Notes: a model not told the origin generated them from the letters alone. Counted from the stretch's first letter, positions 30,243 to 38,395 are shown. The stretch: DNA of 64,000 bases from an uncultured Gammaproteobacteria bacterium (GCA_937992195.1 CALKKV010000050.1:16949-80948); one strand, 5' to 3'. Program-made: numbers and translations.

Positions 30243-31241
30243 TTGAACACTCTTTCCCGCATTATCGACGCCGCAAAGTCAGACGTCCGATCAATCGTAT
30301 TACCTGAAGGTAACGACCCCCGTATTATTGAAGCTGGCGCAAGCATTGCAAATGATGGCATTGCCAACGTTGTGCTGATCGGCAACTTAAAAATCATTAA
30401 AGGTCTCGCCAAAGATTTATCAATCAATCTTGCCAAAGTCACTCTAGTGGAGGCTGATGACGAAGCGCCACGGATGAAATACAGCGAAGCACTTTATATG
30501 GCGCGCAAAAATAAAGGGGTGACAAAAGAACAGGCCGAGCAGCTGCTGTCTGATCCCTTATTGCTTGGCGCCTGTATGGTGCGCTCCGGAGATGCTGACG
30601 GTATGGTTGCCGGCGCAACCCACGCGACTGCAGATGTGGTGCGCAGCGCTCTCCAGGTTATCGGCATGAAAGCCGAAAGCAAGATCGTTTCCAGTTTTTT
30701 TATTATGCAACACGACCTGCCCCACCAGGCAATTCAAGGCACTGCGATTTATGCCGACTGTGGAATGGTTATCGATCCCAATGCCGAACAACTGGCTTCA
30801 ATTGCCATGGATTCTGCTGACAGCGCAATTAACCTGACAGGTATCGATCCAAGAATCGCCTTGCTGAGTTTCTCTACCGCCGGCAGCGCTGAACATGCAA
30901 ATGTCGACAAGGTGCGTCAAGCGGGTAAATTTATCGAATCACAGCGACCAGAGCTCGCGCTGATGACCGAAGTGCAGTTTGACGCCGCGATCATTCCTGC
31001 AATACTCGAAAGCAAGGCGCCAGACATTCAGGTGACAGCACCCGCTAATATCTTTGTGTTCCCGGATTTGCAGTCTGGAAATATTGGATACAAAATCGCA
31101 CAACGTATCGGCGGTGTCCAGGCGATCGGTCCAGTGTTGCAGGGGCTCAACCAACCAATTAATGATCTATCTCGCGGCTGTAGCGTAGAAGATATCATCA
31201 ATCTGGTTGCGGTAACCGCGCGACAGGCACAAACCAGTTAA
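30243..31241 (+). CDS. pta: Phosphate acetyltransferase (short form)
   Basis: Pta turns acetyl phosphate and CoA into acetyl-CoA, so it consumes the product of Xsc. The 332 residues cover only the catalytic PTA domain and lack the N-terminal DRTGG/P-loop region of the long E. coli form. RIIDAAKSDVRSIVLPEGNDPRI at the start, then GACMVRSGDADGMVAGATHATADVVRSALQVIG near 105, and the late PANIFVFPDLQSGNIGYKIAQRIGG, are family hallmarks. The first codon must be the TTG at 30243, since the conserved N terminus begins within five residues of it and there is no upstream ATG. No ribosome site is obvious. Confidence 0.95.
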   Translation: MNTLSRIIDAAKSDVRSIVLPEGNDPRIIEAGASIANDGIANVVLIGNLKIIKGLAKDLSINLAKVTLVEADDEAPRMKYSEALYMARKNKGVTKEQAEQLLSDPLLLGACMVRSGDADGMVAGATHATADVVRSALQVIGMKAESKIVSSFFIMQHDLPHQAIQGTAIYADCGMVIDPNAEQLASIAMDSADSAINLTGIDPRIALLSFSTAGSAEHANVDKVRQAGKFIESQRPELALMTEVQFDAAIIPAILESKAPDIQVTAPANIFVFPDLQSGNIGYKIAQRIGGVQAIGPVLQGLNQPINDLSRGCSVEDIINLVAVTARQAQTS

Positions 31242-31261
31242 ACAACTCTTGTCAATGAGCT

Positions 31262-32332
31262 ATGCAAGTCACCTACCAAACCATTCATCTCCCGAAACGC
31301 TTTCCGTTAGCGATTAGTCGAGGCGTCCATGCGGCTTCGAATAATCTATTTATGTGGCTGACGTTGAATGGCACGACCGGGGTAGGTGAGATGAGCCCGG
31401 GAAAAACCGAAGGCGCCAATACAGCCGAAGCGGCGCAGCAATCTATTGACGTATTTATTCAAGAAAATCTCGATGTATTTGATCATGCCAAACCGCAGCC
31501 AAATTTTGTGACAACGGTATATGATCTGGCCCGAGAGCAAAACGTCCCCGCTTGCGCTTTGGCAGCTCTTGATATTGCGCTATGGGACTGGCTTGGTAAA
31601 TCCAGCCAACAATCGATTCGCCAACTGCTGTCCCTCGAACTACCCACGGTTCCTACCTCGGTAACCATCGGCATCAATCCACCCGAGGTGGTAAAGGAAC
31701 GCGTGCCGCTATTGCTTGACGGCACAGGGGTGAAGTCACTAAAAATAAAACTCGGCTCCCCCGAAGGCATCGCTGCAGACAAAGCCATGTATCAGCAGGT
31801 GGTAGAAAGCACCAAACCCTACGAGGTACAACTCAGAGTCGATGCAAACGGCGGCTGGTCGGTTACCCAAGCCGAAGAGATGATGGTCTGGATTGCAGAA
31901 CGCGGCGCTGACTATATTGAACAACCGCTAAAAGAAGGCGACGAGGAAGGCCTTGCTACTTTATTTCCTAATCGTGCATTACCTGTTTATATTGATGAGT
32001 CTTGCCGGTTTTCCGAAGATGTAACCAAGTGGCGTGACCGAATCGATGGCGTAAATATGAAGTTAATGAAATGCGGCGGTATTACCGAGGCGCTGCGCAT
32101 CATCGAACAAGCAAACAATCACCATTTGAAAACCATGATTGGTTGCATGGGTGAATCATCGATATCCATTGCCGCCGCGGCGCAGATCACCGGACTCATT
32201 GACCATATCGATCTCGACTCACACCTAAACCTTTCCCCCGACCCAGCAACCGGTGCAAAAATTCAGGATGGCATTATCGTCCCCAATGACCTACCCGGCC
32301 ATGGAGCCGAGGTTAAATCAGAATTCATGTAA
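31262..32332 (+). CDS. dgcA: Enolase-superfamily racemase, dipeptide-epimerase-like; probable N-acetyl-D-glutamate racemase DgcA
   Basis: This 356-residue enolase-superfamily protein has the expected active-site order: the catalytic Lys in GVKSLKIKLGSPEG near residue 160, metal-binding Asp in LRVDANGGWS near 190, Glu in YIEQPLKEGDE near 218, Asp in VYIDESCRFS near 242, and the second Lys in NMKLMKCGGITEAL near 266. Generic annotation would be L-Ala-D/L-Glu epimerase. However, in marine proteobacteria a gene of this type paired with a DUF1611 gene was described as DgcA, which converts N-acetyl-D-glutamate to the L form. The DUF1611 partner begins 9 bases downstream, so DgcA is favoured. Muropeptide epimerase remains the alternative. 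Confidence 0.85.
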   Translation: MQVTYQTIHLPKRFPLAISRGVHAASNNLFMWLTLNGTTGVGEMSPGKTEGANTAEAAQQSIDVFIQENLDVFDHAKPQPNFVTTVYDLAREQNVPACALAALDIALWDWLGKSSQQSIRQLLSLELPTVPTSVTIGINPPEVVKERVPLLLDGTGVKSLKIKLGSPEGIAADKAMYQQVVESTKPYEVQLRVDANGGWSVTQAEEMMVWIAERGADYIEQPLKEGDEEGLATLFPNRALPVYIDESCRFSEDVTKWRDRIDGVNMKLMKCGGITEALRIIEQANNHHLKTMIGCMGESSISIAAAAQITGLIDHIDLDSHLNLSPDPATGAKIQDGIIVPNDLPGHGAEVKSEFM

Positions 32333-32341
32333 AGCTGAGCC

Positions 32342-33385
32342 ATGTTAAATAAGAATCAAAAAATCGCCATTTACATGGAAGATAATCTCGACAGCGACTA
32401 TGGAAAAATGGGATATGGTGTGATGCGATATATTCCTAATCCGGTCGTTTGTGTAATCGATTCAACCCATCACGGAATGCAGGTTAAGGATGCTTGTTCC
32501 CTGCCCTATGACTATCCCGTAGTTTCGACGGTGGAAGAAGCCCATAAACTTGGCGCTGAAGTTTTGGTGCTAGGTACAGCGCCATCTGGCGGCAAAGTCC
32601 CGGGCGATTGGTATCCGCCGCTTCGTCAGGCTCTGCAGTTCGGCATGTCACTGGTCAATGGATTACATGACAAACTCAACGACCAACTCGGAGAAGAAAT
32701 CCAGGATGCTCTGACACAATGGATCTGGGACGTCAGACAACCAGCGTTCACCCCGGAGATTGCCAGAGGCCGAGCCGGTGAACTAAACAACACACGGGTG
32801 TTGATGGTTGGCACCGACATGGCCATTGGTAAAATGACTGCCGGACTCGAAGTTTACGACTGGATAAGAAAACAAAACCCGTCCACTGCTTTTGTTGCCA
32901 CTGGTCAGATCGGTATTACCGTCACTGGACACGGCATTCCGCTGGACGCATTTAAAGTTGATCACGCTTGCGGTGCAGTTGAAACTGCGGTTTTGGAAGC
33001 TGCAGATAATGACTTTGTCTTTATTGAAGGACAGGGCTCTTTGCTTCACCCCGGAAGCAGCGCAACCTTGTCATTAATGCGTGGTAGTTGCGCTAATAAA
33101 TTAATTATGTGCCATCGCGCGGGCATGACTGTTCTGCGTAGTCCTGATCATGTGAGGATTCCGCCACTTAAGGAATTTATTCAATTGAATGAATCACTGG
33201 CTACGGTATGCGGTTCACTCACCGCAGCGAAAACCATTGGCGTCGCTTTAAACACTGCGATGTTGGACGAACAAGATGCGATTGCTGTGATTAAACAAAC
33301 CGAAGACGAAATCGGTCTCCCGGTGCAGGATGTATACCGGTTTGGTGCGGAGAAACTCGGCGCGGAATTATTAAAAGACACGTGA
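32342..33385 (+). CDS. dgcN: DUF1611 protein, probable D-glutamate N-acetyltransferase DgcN
   Basis: This 347-residue DUF1611-type protein has an N-terminal Rossmann-like half and a C-terminal P-loop-like half with VLMVGTDMAIGKMTAGLE (loop at residues 157-166). An FIEGQGSLLHPGSSATLSLMRGS segment near 225 is typical of the family. Members paired with an enolase-superfamily racemase were shown in marine bacteria to acetylate D-glutamate (DgcN), which DgcA then converts to N-acetyl-L-glutamate. Here the order is dgcA-dgcN, followed by an aminotransferase whose GTG overlaps the dgcN stop. The pairing makes D-glutamate the best substrate guess; another D-amino acid is possible. Confidence 0.87.
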   Translation: MLNKNQKIAIYMEDNLDSDYGKMGYGVMRYIPNPVVCVIDSTHHGMQVKDACSLPYDYPVVSTVEEAHKLGAEVLVLGTAPSGGKVPGDWYPPLRQALQFGMSLVNGLHDKLNDQLGEEIQDALTQWIWDVRQPAFTPEIARGRAGELNNTRVLMVGTDMAIGKMTAGLEVYDWIRKQNPSTAFVATGQIGITVTGHGIPLDAFKVDHACGAVETAVLEAADNDFVFIEGQGSLLHPGSSATLSLMRGSCANKLIMCHRAGMTVLRSPDHVRIPPLKEFIQLNESLATVCGSLTAAKTIGVALNTAMLDEQDAIAVIKQTEDEIGLPVQDVYRFGAEKLGAELLKDT

Positions 33386-34587
33386 AAAATAACCGTCCCC
33401 CATTCGCAAACTGGCTTGGAGAAACTAATGACATAACGCGCATGTTTTTGGCGGCAAACCAAATACCAGACATGATCAACATGGCGGGTGGGTTACCAGA
33501 GTCCTCTATCTATCCGCAAAGCGAATTAGCCGACCTCGCGAAACAGGCCATTACCAAATATCCGGGGGACTCGCTGGATTACGGTCCGATTGAAGGATTG
33601 ACCGCGCTTCGAGAGTTAATTGCTCTGCGCTTTAGTAGTGAAAACCTGCCTCTTAACAAGGACAACGTGCTGATCACCACCGGCGGAATGCAGGGACTGG
33701 ATCTTGTAGGCAAAGCACTATTAGATGAAGACGATATCGTTGCTTGCCAGTCACCTGCCTATTTAGGCGCGCTGGATGCATGGAGGCCACGCCAGCCGAT
33801 CTATCGACCTTTCTTTCCGGAAGAACCAGGTTTTAATCCAACAGAAGCGCTGACCGGCGCAAAATTTGCCTACACGGTACCAAACTTCTCTAACCCAAGC
33901 GGAAAGTTAATCGATAGTAAAACGCGACGTAGTCTGGTGGCTGCAGCAAAAGAAATCGGCACCTGGTTGATTGAAGACGATCCCTACGGCACGTTGTATT
34001 ACGATCATCCCCCGCTGGAAAGAATGATCTCGTTGTCAGGCAGTGCTGAAGAAAATAACTATAGTGGACCGATTATTTATTTGGGCACGCTATCAAAAGA
34101 ACTAGCCCCCGGGTTTCGCGTTGGATGGGCAATTGCTGACAAGAAAATGATCGCATCACTCACCGTTACCAAGCAAGGCTCCGATATGTGCTCAAGCGGC
34201 CTAACCCAGCGTATTGCATACGATGCGCTAACCAACGAACTGGATCGGCAAACATTGCCGAAGATTCTTGATATCTATCGCGGTCGTCGCGATCAATTAT
34301 GTAAAGCGATGGAGGATCATCTGTCAGATTGGTTTCATTGGGAAGTACCTGTTGGCGGAATGTTTGTTTGGGCGGTGGCTAAGAAACCGAATTTCAATAC
34401 CGATCAATTGCTCAAGTATGCGATGCAGGAGAAAGTATGCGTCACTCCCAGCAGCGTGTTTGATCCAGAAGGAAATAACGCCCGGGCAATCCGAATTAAT
34501 TTCACCAGAAACCCGGAAGAGAAACTCATCGAAGGCGTGCGTCGTATTGCGTTAGCCTGCAGAGCCATGACTAAAGAAACTATTTAG
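33382..34587 (+). CDS. PLP-dependent class I/II aminotransferase (LysN/2-aminoadipate type)
   Basis: This fold-type I aminotransferase has 401 residues. GGLPESSIYPQSEL near residue 33, YGPIEGLTALRELIALR near 65, ITTGGMQGLDLVGKAL near 95, NFSNPSGKLIDSKTRR near 170, DDPYGTLYYD near 197, and the Schiff-base Lys in YLGTLSKELAPGFRVGW near 240 place it with 2-aminoadipate/branched-chain aminotransferases and the MocR catalytic domain. There is no DNA-binding domain. The GTG start at 33382 overlaps the dgcN TGA by four bases (GTGA), so translation is coupled and the gene belongs functionally to the dgc operon. The amino donor and acceptor are unknown. Confidence 0.88.
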   Translation: MKNNRPPFANWLGETNDITRMFLAANQIPDMINMAGGLPESSIYPQSELADLAKQAITKYPGDSLDYGPIEGLTALRELIALRFSSENLPLNKDNVLITTGGMQGLDLVGKALLDEDDIVACQSPAYLGALDAWRPRQPIYRPFFPEEPGFNPTEALTGAKFAYTVPNFSNPSGKLIDSKTRRSLVAAAKEIGTWLIEDDPYGTLYYDHPPLERMISLSGSAEENNYSGPIIYLGTLSKELAPGFRVGWAIADKKMIASLTVTKQGSDMCSSGLTQRIAYDALTNELDRQTLPKILDIYRGRRDQLCKAMEDHLSDWFHWEVPVGGMFVWAVAKKPNFNTDQLLKYAMQEKVCVTPSSVFDPEGNNARAIRINFTRNPEEKLIEGVRRIALACRAMTKETI

Positions 34588-34619
34588 GCCCCTGACAATA
34601 GCAACCTGCAGAGATTTAC

Positions 34620-34843
34620 TTAAGGAACCTCTGCAAAAGTCATGACCGAAAAGCTTGAGCGAAAAATATCCAATATCAGCGTTGCAAAGCTTCGCAATAG
34701 TGCGCGGTACCCGGCTCCTGCGATTACCAGCATTTTGCGCCTTAATCTTGAATATTTTCACCTCATTCTTCTACGCCTCGCCGGCCGCACCTCGCCGGCC
34801 ACACCTTGCCGGCCGCACCCAGACTTTTGCAAAGGCTCCTTAA
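34620..34843. mobile_element. Miniature inverted-repeat element (MITE), copy 1, 224 bp
   Basis: The ends GGAACCTCTGCAAAAGTC and, on the other strand, GGAGCCTTTGCAAAAGTC form imperfect terminal inverted repeats of about 18 bp. They are flanked by TTAA on both sides, which fits a YTAR-type target duplication as seen in the IS5 group. No transposase is encoded. The interior matches a second copy at 63727-63908 over nearly its whole length (shared block CTTCGCAATAGTGCGCGG). Near the right end, this copy alone carries three tandem CGCCGGCCGCACCT-like units (34776-34820). The element lies between two convergent genes and its right tip contains the stop codon of the DMT permease gene. Confidence 0.8.
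34776..34820. repeat. Three tandem copies of a 14-15 bp GC-rich unit inside the MITE
   Basis: The units read CTCGCCGGCCGCAC, CTCGCCGGCCACAC and CTTGCCGGCCGCAC. Each holds the palindrome GCCGGC. The corresponding place in copy 2 of the MITE has no such insert, so the array is an expansion specific to this copy. Confidence 0.85.
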
Positions 34844-35796
34844 TTGGAAACGATAAGAAATATACTGGATGAAATTAACGCACCAGCAAGCATTTTTTGC
34901 GGATAGCCAATCAACTGTTCTTTGCTTACCCGGGTCAATACGCGGAGGTCTAAACCAAGTTTCTTGTGCAAAAAGAAGATACTCCCACTTAGCAACATCA
35001 CGAAATACGCTCCGAGACATTCGGTAATCGCAACGTAAGTAACGGAAGGGCTAATGTCTACCGCACGCAGTGAACAGACCATAGCAACTGTTGAAATACC
35101 TTCGATCAACAAAAATAATCTCCAGCGACTCCGCATCAAACCAACCACGCTTTTCTTGCCGGAAAACAAGAAAAATATTGCCCCGCCAAACAACAAGCCA
35201 GCTGTAAACAGCAGATAACCGCTCCAGAAATCAGTTCTTTCGTACACCCACTCCCCCGAGATTAACACCAGACAGAAAAGCAACATGGCCGTAAACAAAG
35301 AGGCAGAACCATTAGCAATGAAATCCCTGCAGCGAGATTTTTCCTTACCCAAAGCATAGAAGTACATATAAACCACGCCAACACCAGCGCATCCAATACC
35401 AACATAATGCGATGGGTCAAGTACTTCGCCAAGCAGGAAAAAAGCGAAGAACGGAACCAACAGCACACTCATATTTTGCATCGTCTCAGCGACCACAGTG
35501 TCATTGCGCTTGAACAACCCGGCCATATAAAAAAAGATATGCAAAGAAAATAAAATACCGCTGACAAAGGCCACAGCTGCTACGTCTGAAGCTGGCATAG
35601 TAAAGTCGACGACATTAAAAATAGGAAGCAACAAAAAAATCGCGCCGAACAGACAAGACACAATGGTCGCTTCTGCAGGGTCGAGATACACTTCACTGTC
35701 GACCATGCAGGCGTCGATCAATGCCACAACTGCACAGAGCAATGGCGGTAGCAACCCCACAAGTAACCAGTTATTCCAGAACAGCTCGATCATCAT
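34840..35796 (-). CDS. DMT-superfamily (EamA-like) membrane transporter
   Basis: This is a 318-residue membrane protein with about ten hydrophobic helices in two similar halves, as in drug/metabolite transporters. An ETMQNMSVLLVPFFAFFLLGE segment near residue 108 and GVGVVYMYFYALGK near 135 fit the EamA repeat end. The ATG at 35796 is preferred over the TTG two codons upstream. The substrate is unknown. The stop codon (TTA at 34840-34842 on the plus strand) lies within the inverted-repeat end of the adjacent MITE, so the last residues or the original stop were probably altered by the insertion. It is convergent with the dgc operon. Confidence 0.8.
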   Translation of the reverse strand: MMIELFWNNWLLVGLLPPLLCAVVALIDACMVDSEVYLDPAEATIVSCLFGAIFLLLPIFNVVDFTMPASDVAAVAFVSGILFSLHIFFYMAGLFKRNDTVVAETMQNMSVLLVPFFAFFLLGEVLDPSHYVGIGCAGVGVVYMYFYALGKEKSRCRDFIANGSASLFTAMLLFCLVLISGEWVYERTDFWSGYLLFTAGLLFGGAIFFLFSGKKSVVGLMRSRWRLFLLIEGISTVAMVCSLRAVDISPSVTYVAITECLGAYFVMLLSGSIFFLHKKLGLDLRVLTRVSKEQLIGYPQKMLAGALISSSIFLIVSN

Positions 35797-35952
35797 CCAC
35801 AACGAACAAGATTCGCCTAATTTGAGATGACCGTACTATTCCACTAGAGAATCCAGTATTCCGTGACAGTGATCACATAACGCCCCCGATATAGAAAAGC
35901 GTGAAAATTCCCTAAAACCCAGTTTCTTTTGCAGTCGGTTATTACTGCTTGT

Positions 35953-36540
35953 TTATTGCAGTCTCTTGACCAGCACGTCACACTGACCGTCATCCAGACT
36001 GATTCCATTTGCCGCCCTGGCGTAGTTTGAAGCAACACAAGTGGAATGCATCAAATTCGAATTTTCGCTGCGGTGATTTCCTTGGTTTAAGAGAAGATGC
36101 CCAATCTCATGAGCAAGGGTTCGAGCAAGACAACGTCGGTCAACATTTCGCGTCAGCCAAATGGTATTACGATTATTGTCTGGAGTATCGGGCAGATAGG
36201 AGTAGGCCTGAAACGCATCAGTCGAATCCGCGATAAAAAAAACAGAAATATCTTCAGGACTTTTCTCCAACTGATTGATCAAGCCCAGCTGTTCCTCTTC
36301 GTCTAAAGCAGCATATTCATTTGGGATATTAAGATAGCGAACAGCTGATGGTTGCACGGTGACACCACACTCCTGCTGAAAAATCACTTTTGTTTCTTCG
36401 GTAGCTTTATTCACCTCAGTCTTATCCCAGCCTACATTGTTAAAAACGTAGACCACATACTCTTCGGCCTTTGCGTGATTGGGAAGCGCTAGAAAAACAA
36501 TCGCTATTAAGCATGTTGCTTCAAACCCTAAAAAGCGCAT
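35953..36540 (-). CDS. Secreted metzincin-like zinc metallopeptidase
   Basis: The product has 195 residues with a signal peptide (cleavage near HAKA, residue 25). The zinc motif is HEIGHLLLNQGNH: His144, catalytic Glu145, His148, and a third His156. A Met-turn candidate NLMH (Met164) follows eight residues later. The order HExxH, distal His, Met-turn is the metzincin plan, but the third His lies at plus 12 rather than plus 10. Cysteines at 58, 137, 168 and 189 could form disulfides in the periplasm or outside. The family could not be named. It lies just after the TPR-sulfotransferase gene (29 bases) and likely shares its transcript. Confidence 0.7.
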   Translation of the reverse strand: MRFLGFEATCLIAIVFLALPNHAKAEEYVVYVFNNVGWDKTEVNKATEETKVIFQQECGVTVQPSAVRYLNIPNEYAALDEEEQLGLINQLEKSPEDISVFFIADSTDAFQAYSYLPDTPDNNRNTIWLTRNVDRRCLARTLAHEIGHLLLNQGNHRSENSNLMHSTCVASNYARAANGISLDDGQCDVLVKRLQ

Positions 36541-36569
36541 AGTTAAGTGCTGGCGATTTTCCAGGAACG

Positions 36570-38279
36570 CTATGCAGCGCGTCCTTCAGAGCTCAGATCA
36601 CCGAGAGACTCGATTAAAGGCTGGATATGCTGTTCATACCGCCGCCATTTTTCGACCGATGTCTGATAGATAGGTTGTCTGACCTGCCAGTAGCTCGCCG
36701 TTCGCACAGGGGTTGGCACAGATGCGTCACCGCCTGATTTCTTATCCTGTGTTGATGCTTGCTGCAGATTACAAAACGACAGAAGGTCTTGGGTAACTAT
36801 CTCCGGGTTGCTCACCAAATCTTCATAGCGTACGGTATGAATTTGCATCGGAAGAAACTCTTCCCAGTGCGCCATCAAACGGTTGTATTGTTGGTACGCA
36901 TTGGCTAGACCTTCCATGCTGTAGCTAAAGTACATGCCATTTTCGAAAAGCTGCGTGTAAGCAGAAACACAGCAGTCCAGGGGATTTCGTGCGGTATGAA
37001 TAATTTTTGCTTGGGGGAACATCTTGGCGATTAATCCAAGACGCAAAAAATTACCCAACAATTTGTCACAAATCGTCTGCCCTTTAACCGAATATATTTG
37101 TTCAACATCGGTTAAATATCTCTTGGAAAGCTGCAGATAGTCTTCAGCAGAATTCCCGCTTAAGCAACTTGGATACTTACTCTTTTTCGTAGCCTCGTGC
37201 GTTAGCTCTTTCACCAATGACTGCATTGCATGATTCTCACCGATTGACGTCACCCCTGCATCCCTAGAAATAATCTGCTCAACCAGGGTCGATCCTGAGC
37301 GCGGCATCCCAACGATAAATATGGGAGCAATTTCCGATCCGGAATCTGCGACCGATTCAAAAAACGATGCATCAAAAAACTGAATCAAACGATCGATATA
37401 CGCGGTTTGTGTATCGGCCGAATAGGGTGACGTAACACGCTTATTTTGATTCCCCTGGTGATAGTAATGAAAGGCTTTATCATGCTCCCCTGTTTTGGTG
37501 TACAACTTGCCTAAGGCAAATTCCCAATAGCTCTTGCGAATCGGAGCGCTCTCCATTTTATGGCCTTTCAAACAGAGCGATGTGAGCTGATCAATACCTT
37601 CCTTTTCCACAATCGCTGCCAGATGAAACGCTGCAATTGCCATGGTTGGATTTAATTCAAGCGCTGCGGCGTGATAGCTTCTGGCTTTGGCAAAATCCCC
37701 CAGCTCCTGATAACAAATCCCTAATTTAAATTTCACATGGGAGTTTTTTGGGGAGCTTTTTTGCAAATCGAGCAAAATATCAATCGCCTTTTCGTGGCGA
37801 TCGGAAGTTTGTAGAAAATTCGCGAAATTTAATTTGTAGTCGGTATTGTCCGGAGCGAACTGAATTGCCCTTGCATAGTGATCTGCAGCCTTGACCGGCT
37901 GTCGGCACTGATCGTAACAATTTGCAAGGTTATTGTGGCAGCAGTCGTCTTCCGGATTAATGCAAAGCGCGTTGACGAAATGCTGAATCGCATCTCGGTA
38001 GTTCTTTATCTCATAATAGACGTTGGCAATGGAATACTGATAATCCGGATCATTACCATCTAGACGAATTGCTTCTTTAAGAGAGGAGATCGCTTTTTCA
38101 CTATTCTGCGATTCCGCGTGAATTTCACCTAACAGGTAGTGATAGTGGCTTTGTCCATTGTCGTGACCGATCGCGAGTTCGACAAGCGTTTGAGCTTGAT
38201 CAAATCTGTTGTCGAGAAACAGCCTGAGTGCTGTTTGATACAGCGTTTCAGCGTCAGTCGGTTGGGCTTTTGCTAACAA
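36570..38279 (-). CDS. TPR-repeat protein with C-terminal sulfotransferase domain
   Basis: The N-terminal 250 residues hold about six tetratricopeptide repeats (for example SHYHYLLGEIHAESQNSEKAISSLKEAIRLD). The sulfotransferase domain follows with the PAPS 5'-phosphosulfate loop APIFIVGMPRSGSTLVEQII about 320 residues in. The 3'-phosphate region is AKIIHTARNPLDCCVSAYTQLFENGMYFS. Similar fusions modify unknown peptides or glycans. The frame is open to a TTG at 38363 (597 residues), but that stretch contains the porin terminator and a perfect 12-bp inverted repeat. I therefore place the start at the TTG at 38279 (569 residues). Neither start has a ribosome site. The real start is uncertain. Confidence 0.85.
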   Translation of the reverse strand: MLAKAQPTDAETLYQTALRLFLDNRFDQAQTLVELAIGHDNGQSHYHYLLGEIHAESQNSEKAISSLKEAIRLDGNDPDYQYSIANVYYEIKNYRDAIQHFVNALCINPEDDCCHNNLANCYDQCRQPVKAADHYARAIQFAPDNTDYKLNFANFLQTSDRHEKAIDILLDLQKSSPKNSHVKFKLGICYQELGDFAKARSYHAAALELNPTMAIAAFHLAAIVEKEGIDQLTSLCLKGHKMESAPIRKSYWEFALGKLYTKTGEHDKAFHYYHQGNQNKRVTSPYSADTQTAYIDRLIQFFDASFFESVADSGSEIAPIFIVGMPRSGSTLVEQIISRDAGVTSIGENHAMQSLVKELTHEATKKSKYPSCLSGNSAEDYLQLSKRYLTDVEQIYSVKGQTICDKLLGNFLRLGLIAKMFPQAKIIHTARNPLDCCVSAYTQLFENGMYFSYSMEGLANAYQQYNRLMAHWEEFLPMQIHTVRYEDLVSNPEIVTQDLLSFCNLQQASTQDKKSGGDASVPTPVRTASYWQVRQPIYQTSVEKWRRYEQHIQPLIESLGDLSSEGRAA

Positions 38280-38287
38280 TGGTCTGT

Positions 38288-38317
38288 GATCTAATTCTAG
38301 GGTATTAGAATTAGATC
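38288..38317 (-). promoter_or_regulatory. Perfect 12-bp inverted repeat at the 5' end of the TPR-sulfotransferase gene
   Basis: GATCTAATTCTA and TAGAATTAGATC are separated by six bases. It lies just upstream of the preferred start at 38279. It could be an operator or a mRNA hairpin shutting the start region. No T-run is near, so it is not an intrinsic terminator. Confidence 0.55.
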
Positions 38318-38321
38318 GCAG

Positions 38322-38350
38322 TAAACAAAAAGGTTCACATCCTTGTGAAG
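38322..38350 (-). terminator. Terminator for the porin gene (minus strand)
   Basis: On the minus strand TTCACA, loop AGGA, TGTGAA is followed by CCTTTTTGTTT. It lies about 47 bases after the porin stop, and inside the longest possible reading of the downstream TPR gene. Confidence 0.6.
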
Positions 38351-38395
38351 AGTACAGAAACAAATAGAGGTATATCTCTGTTTTAAATCCGTAAT

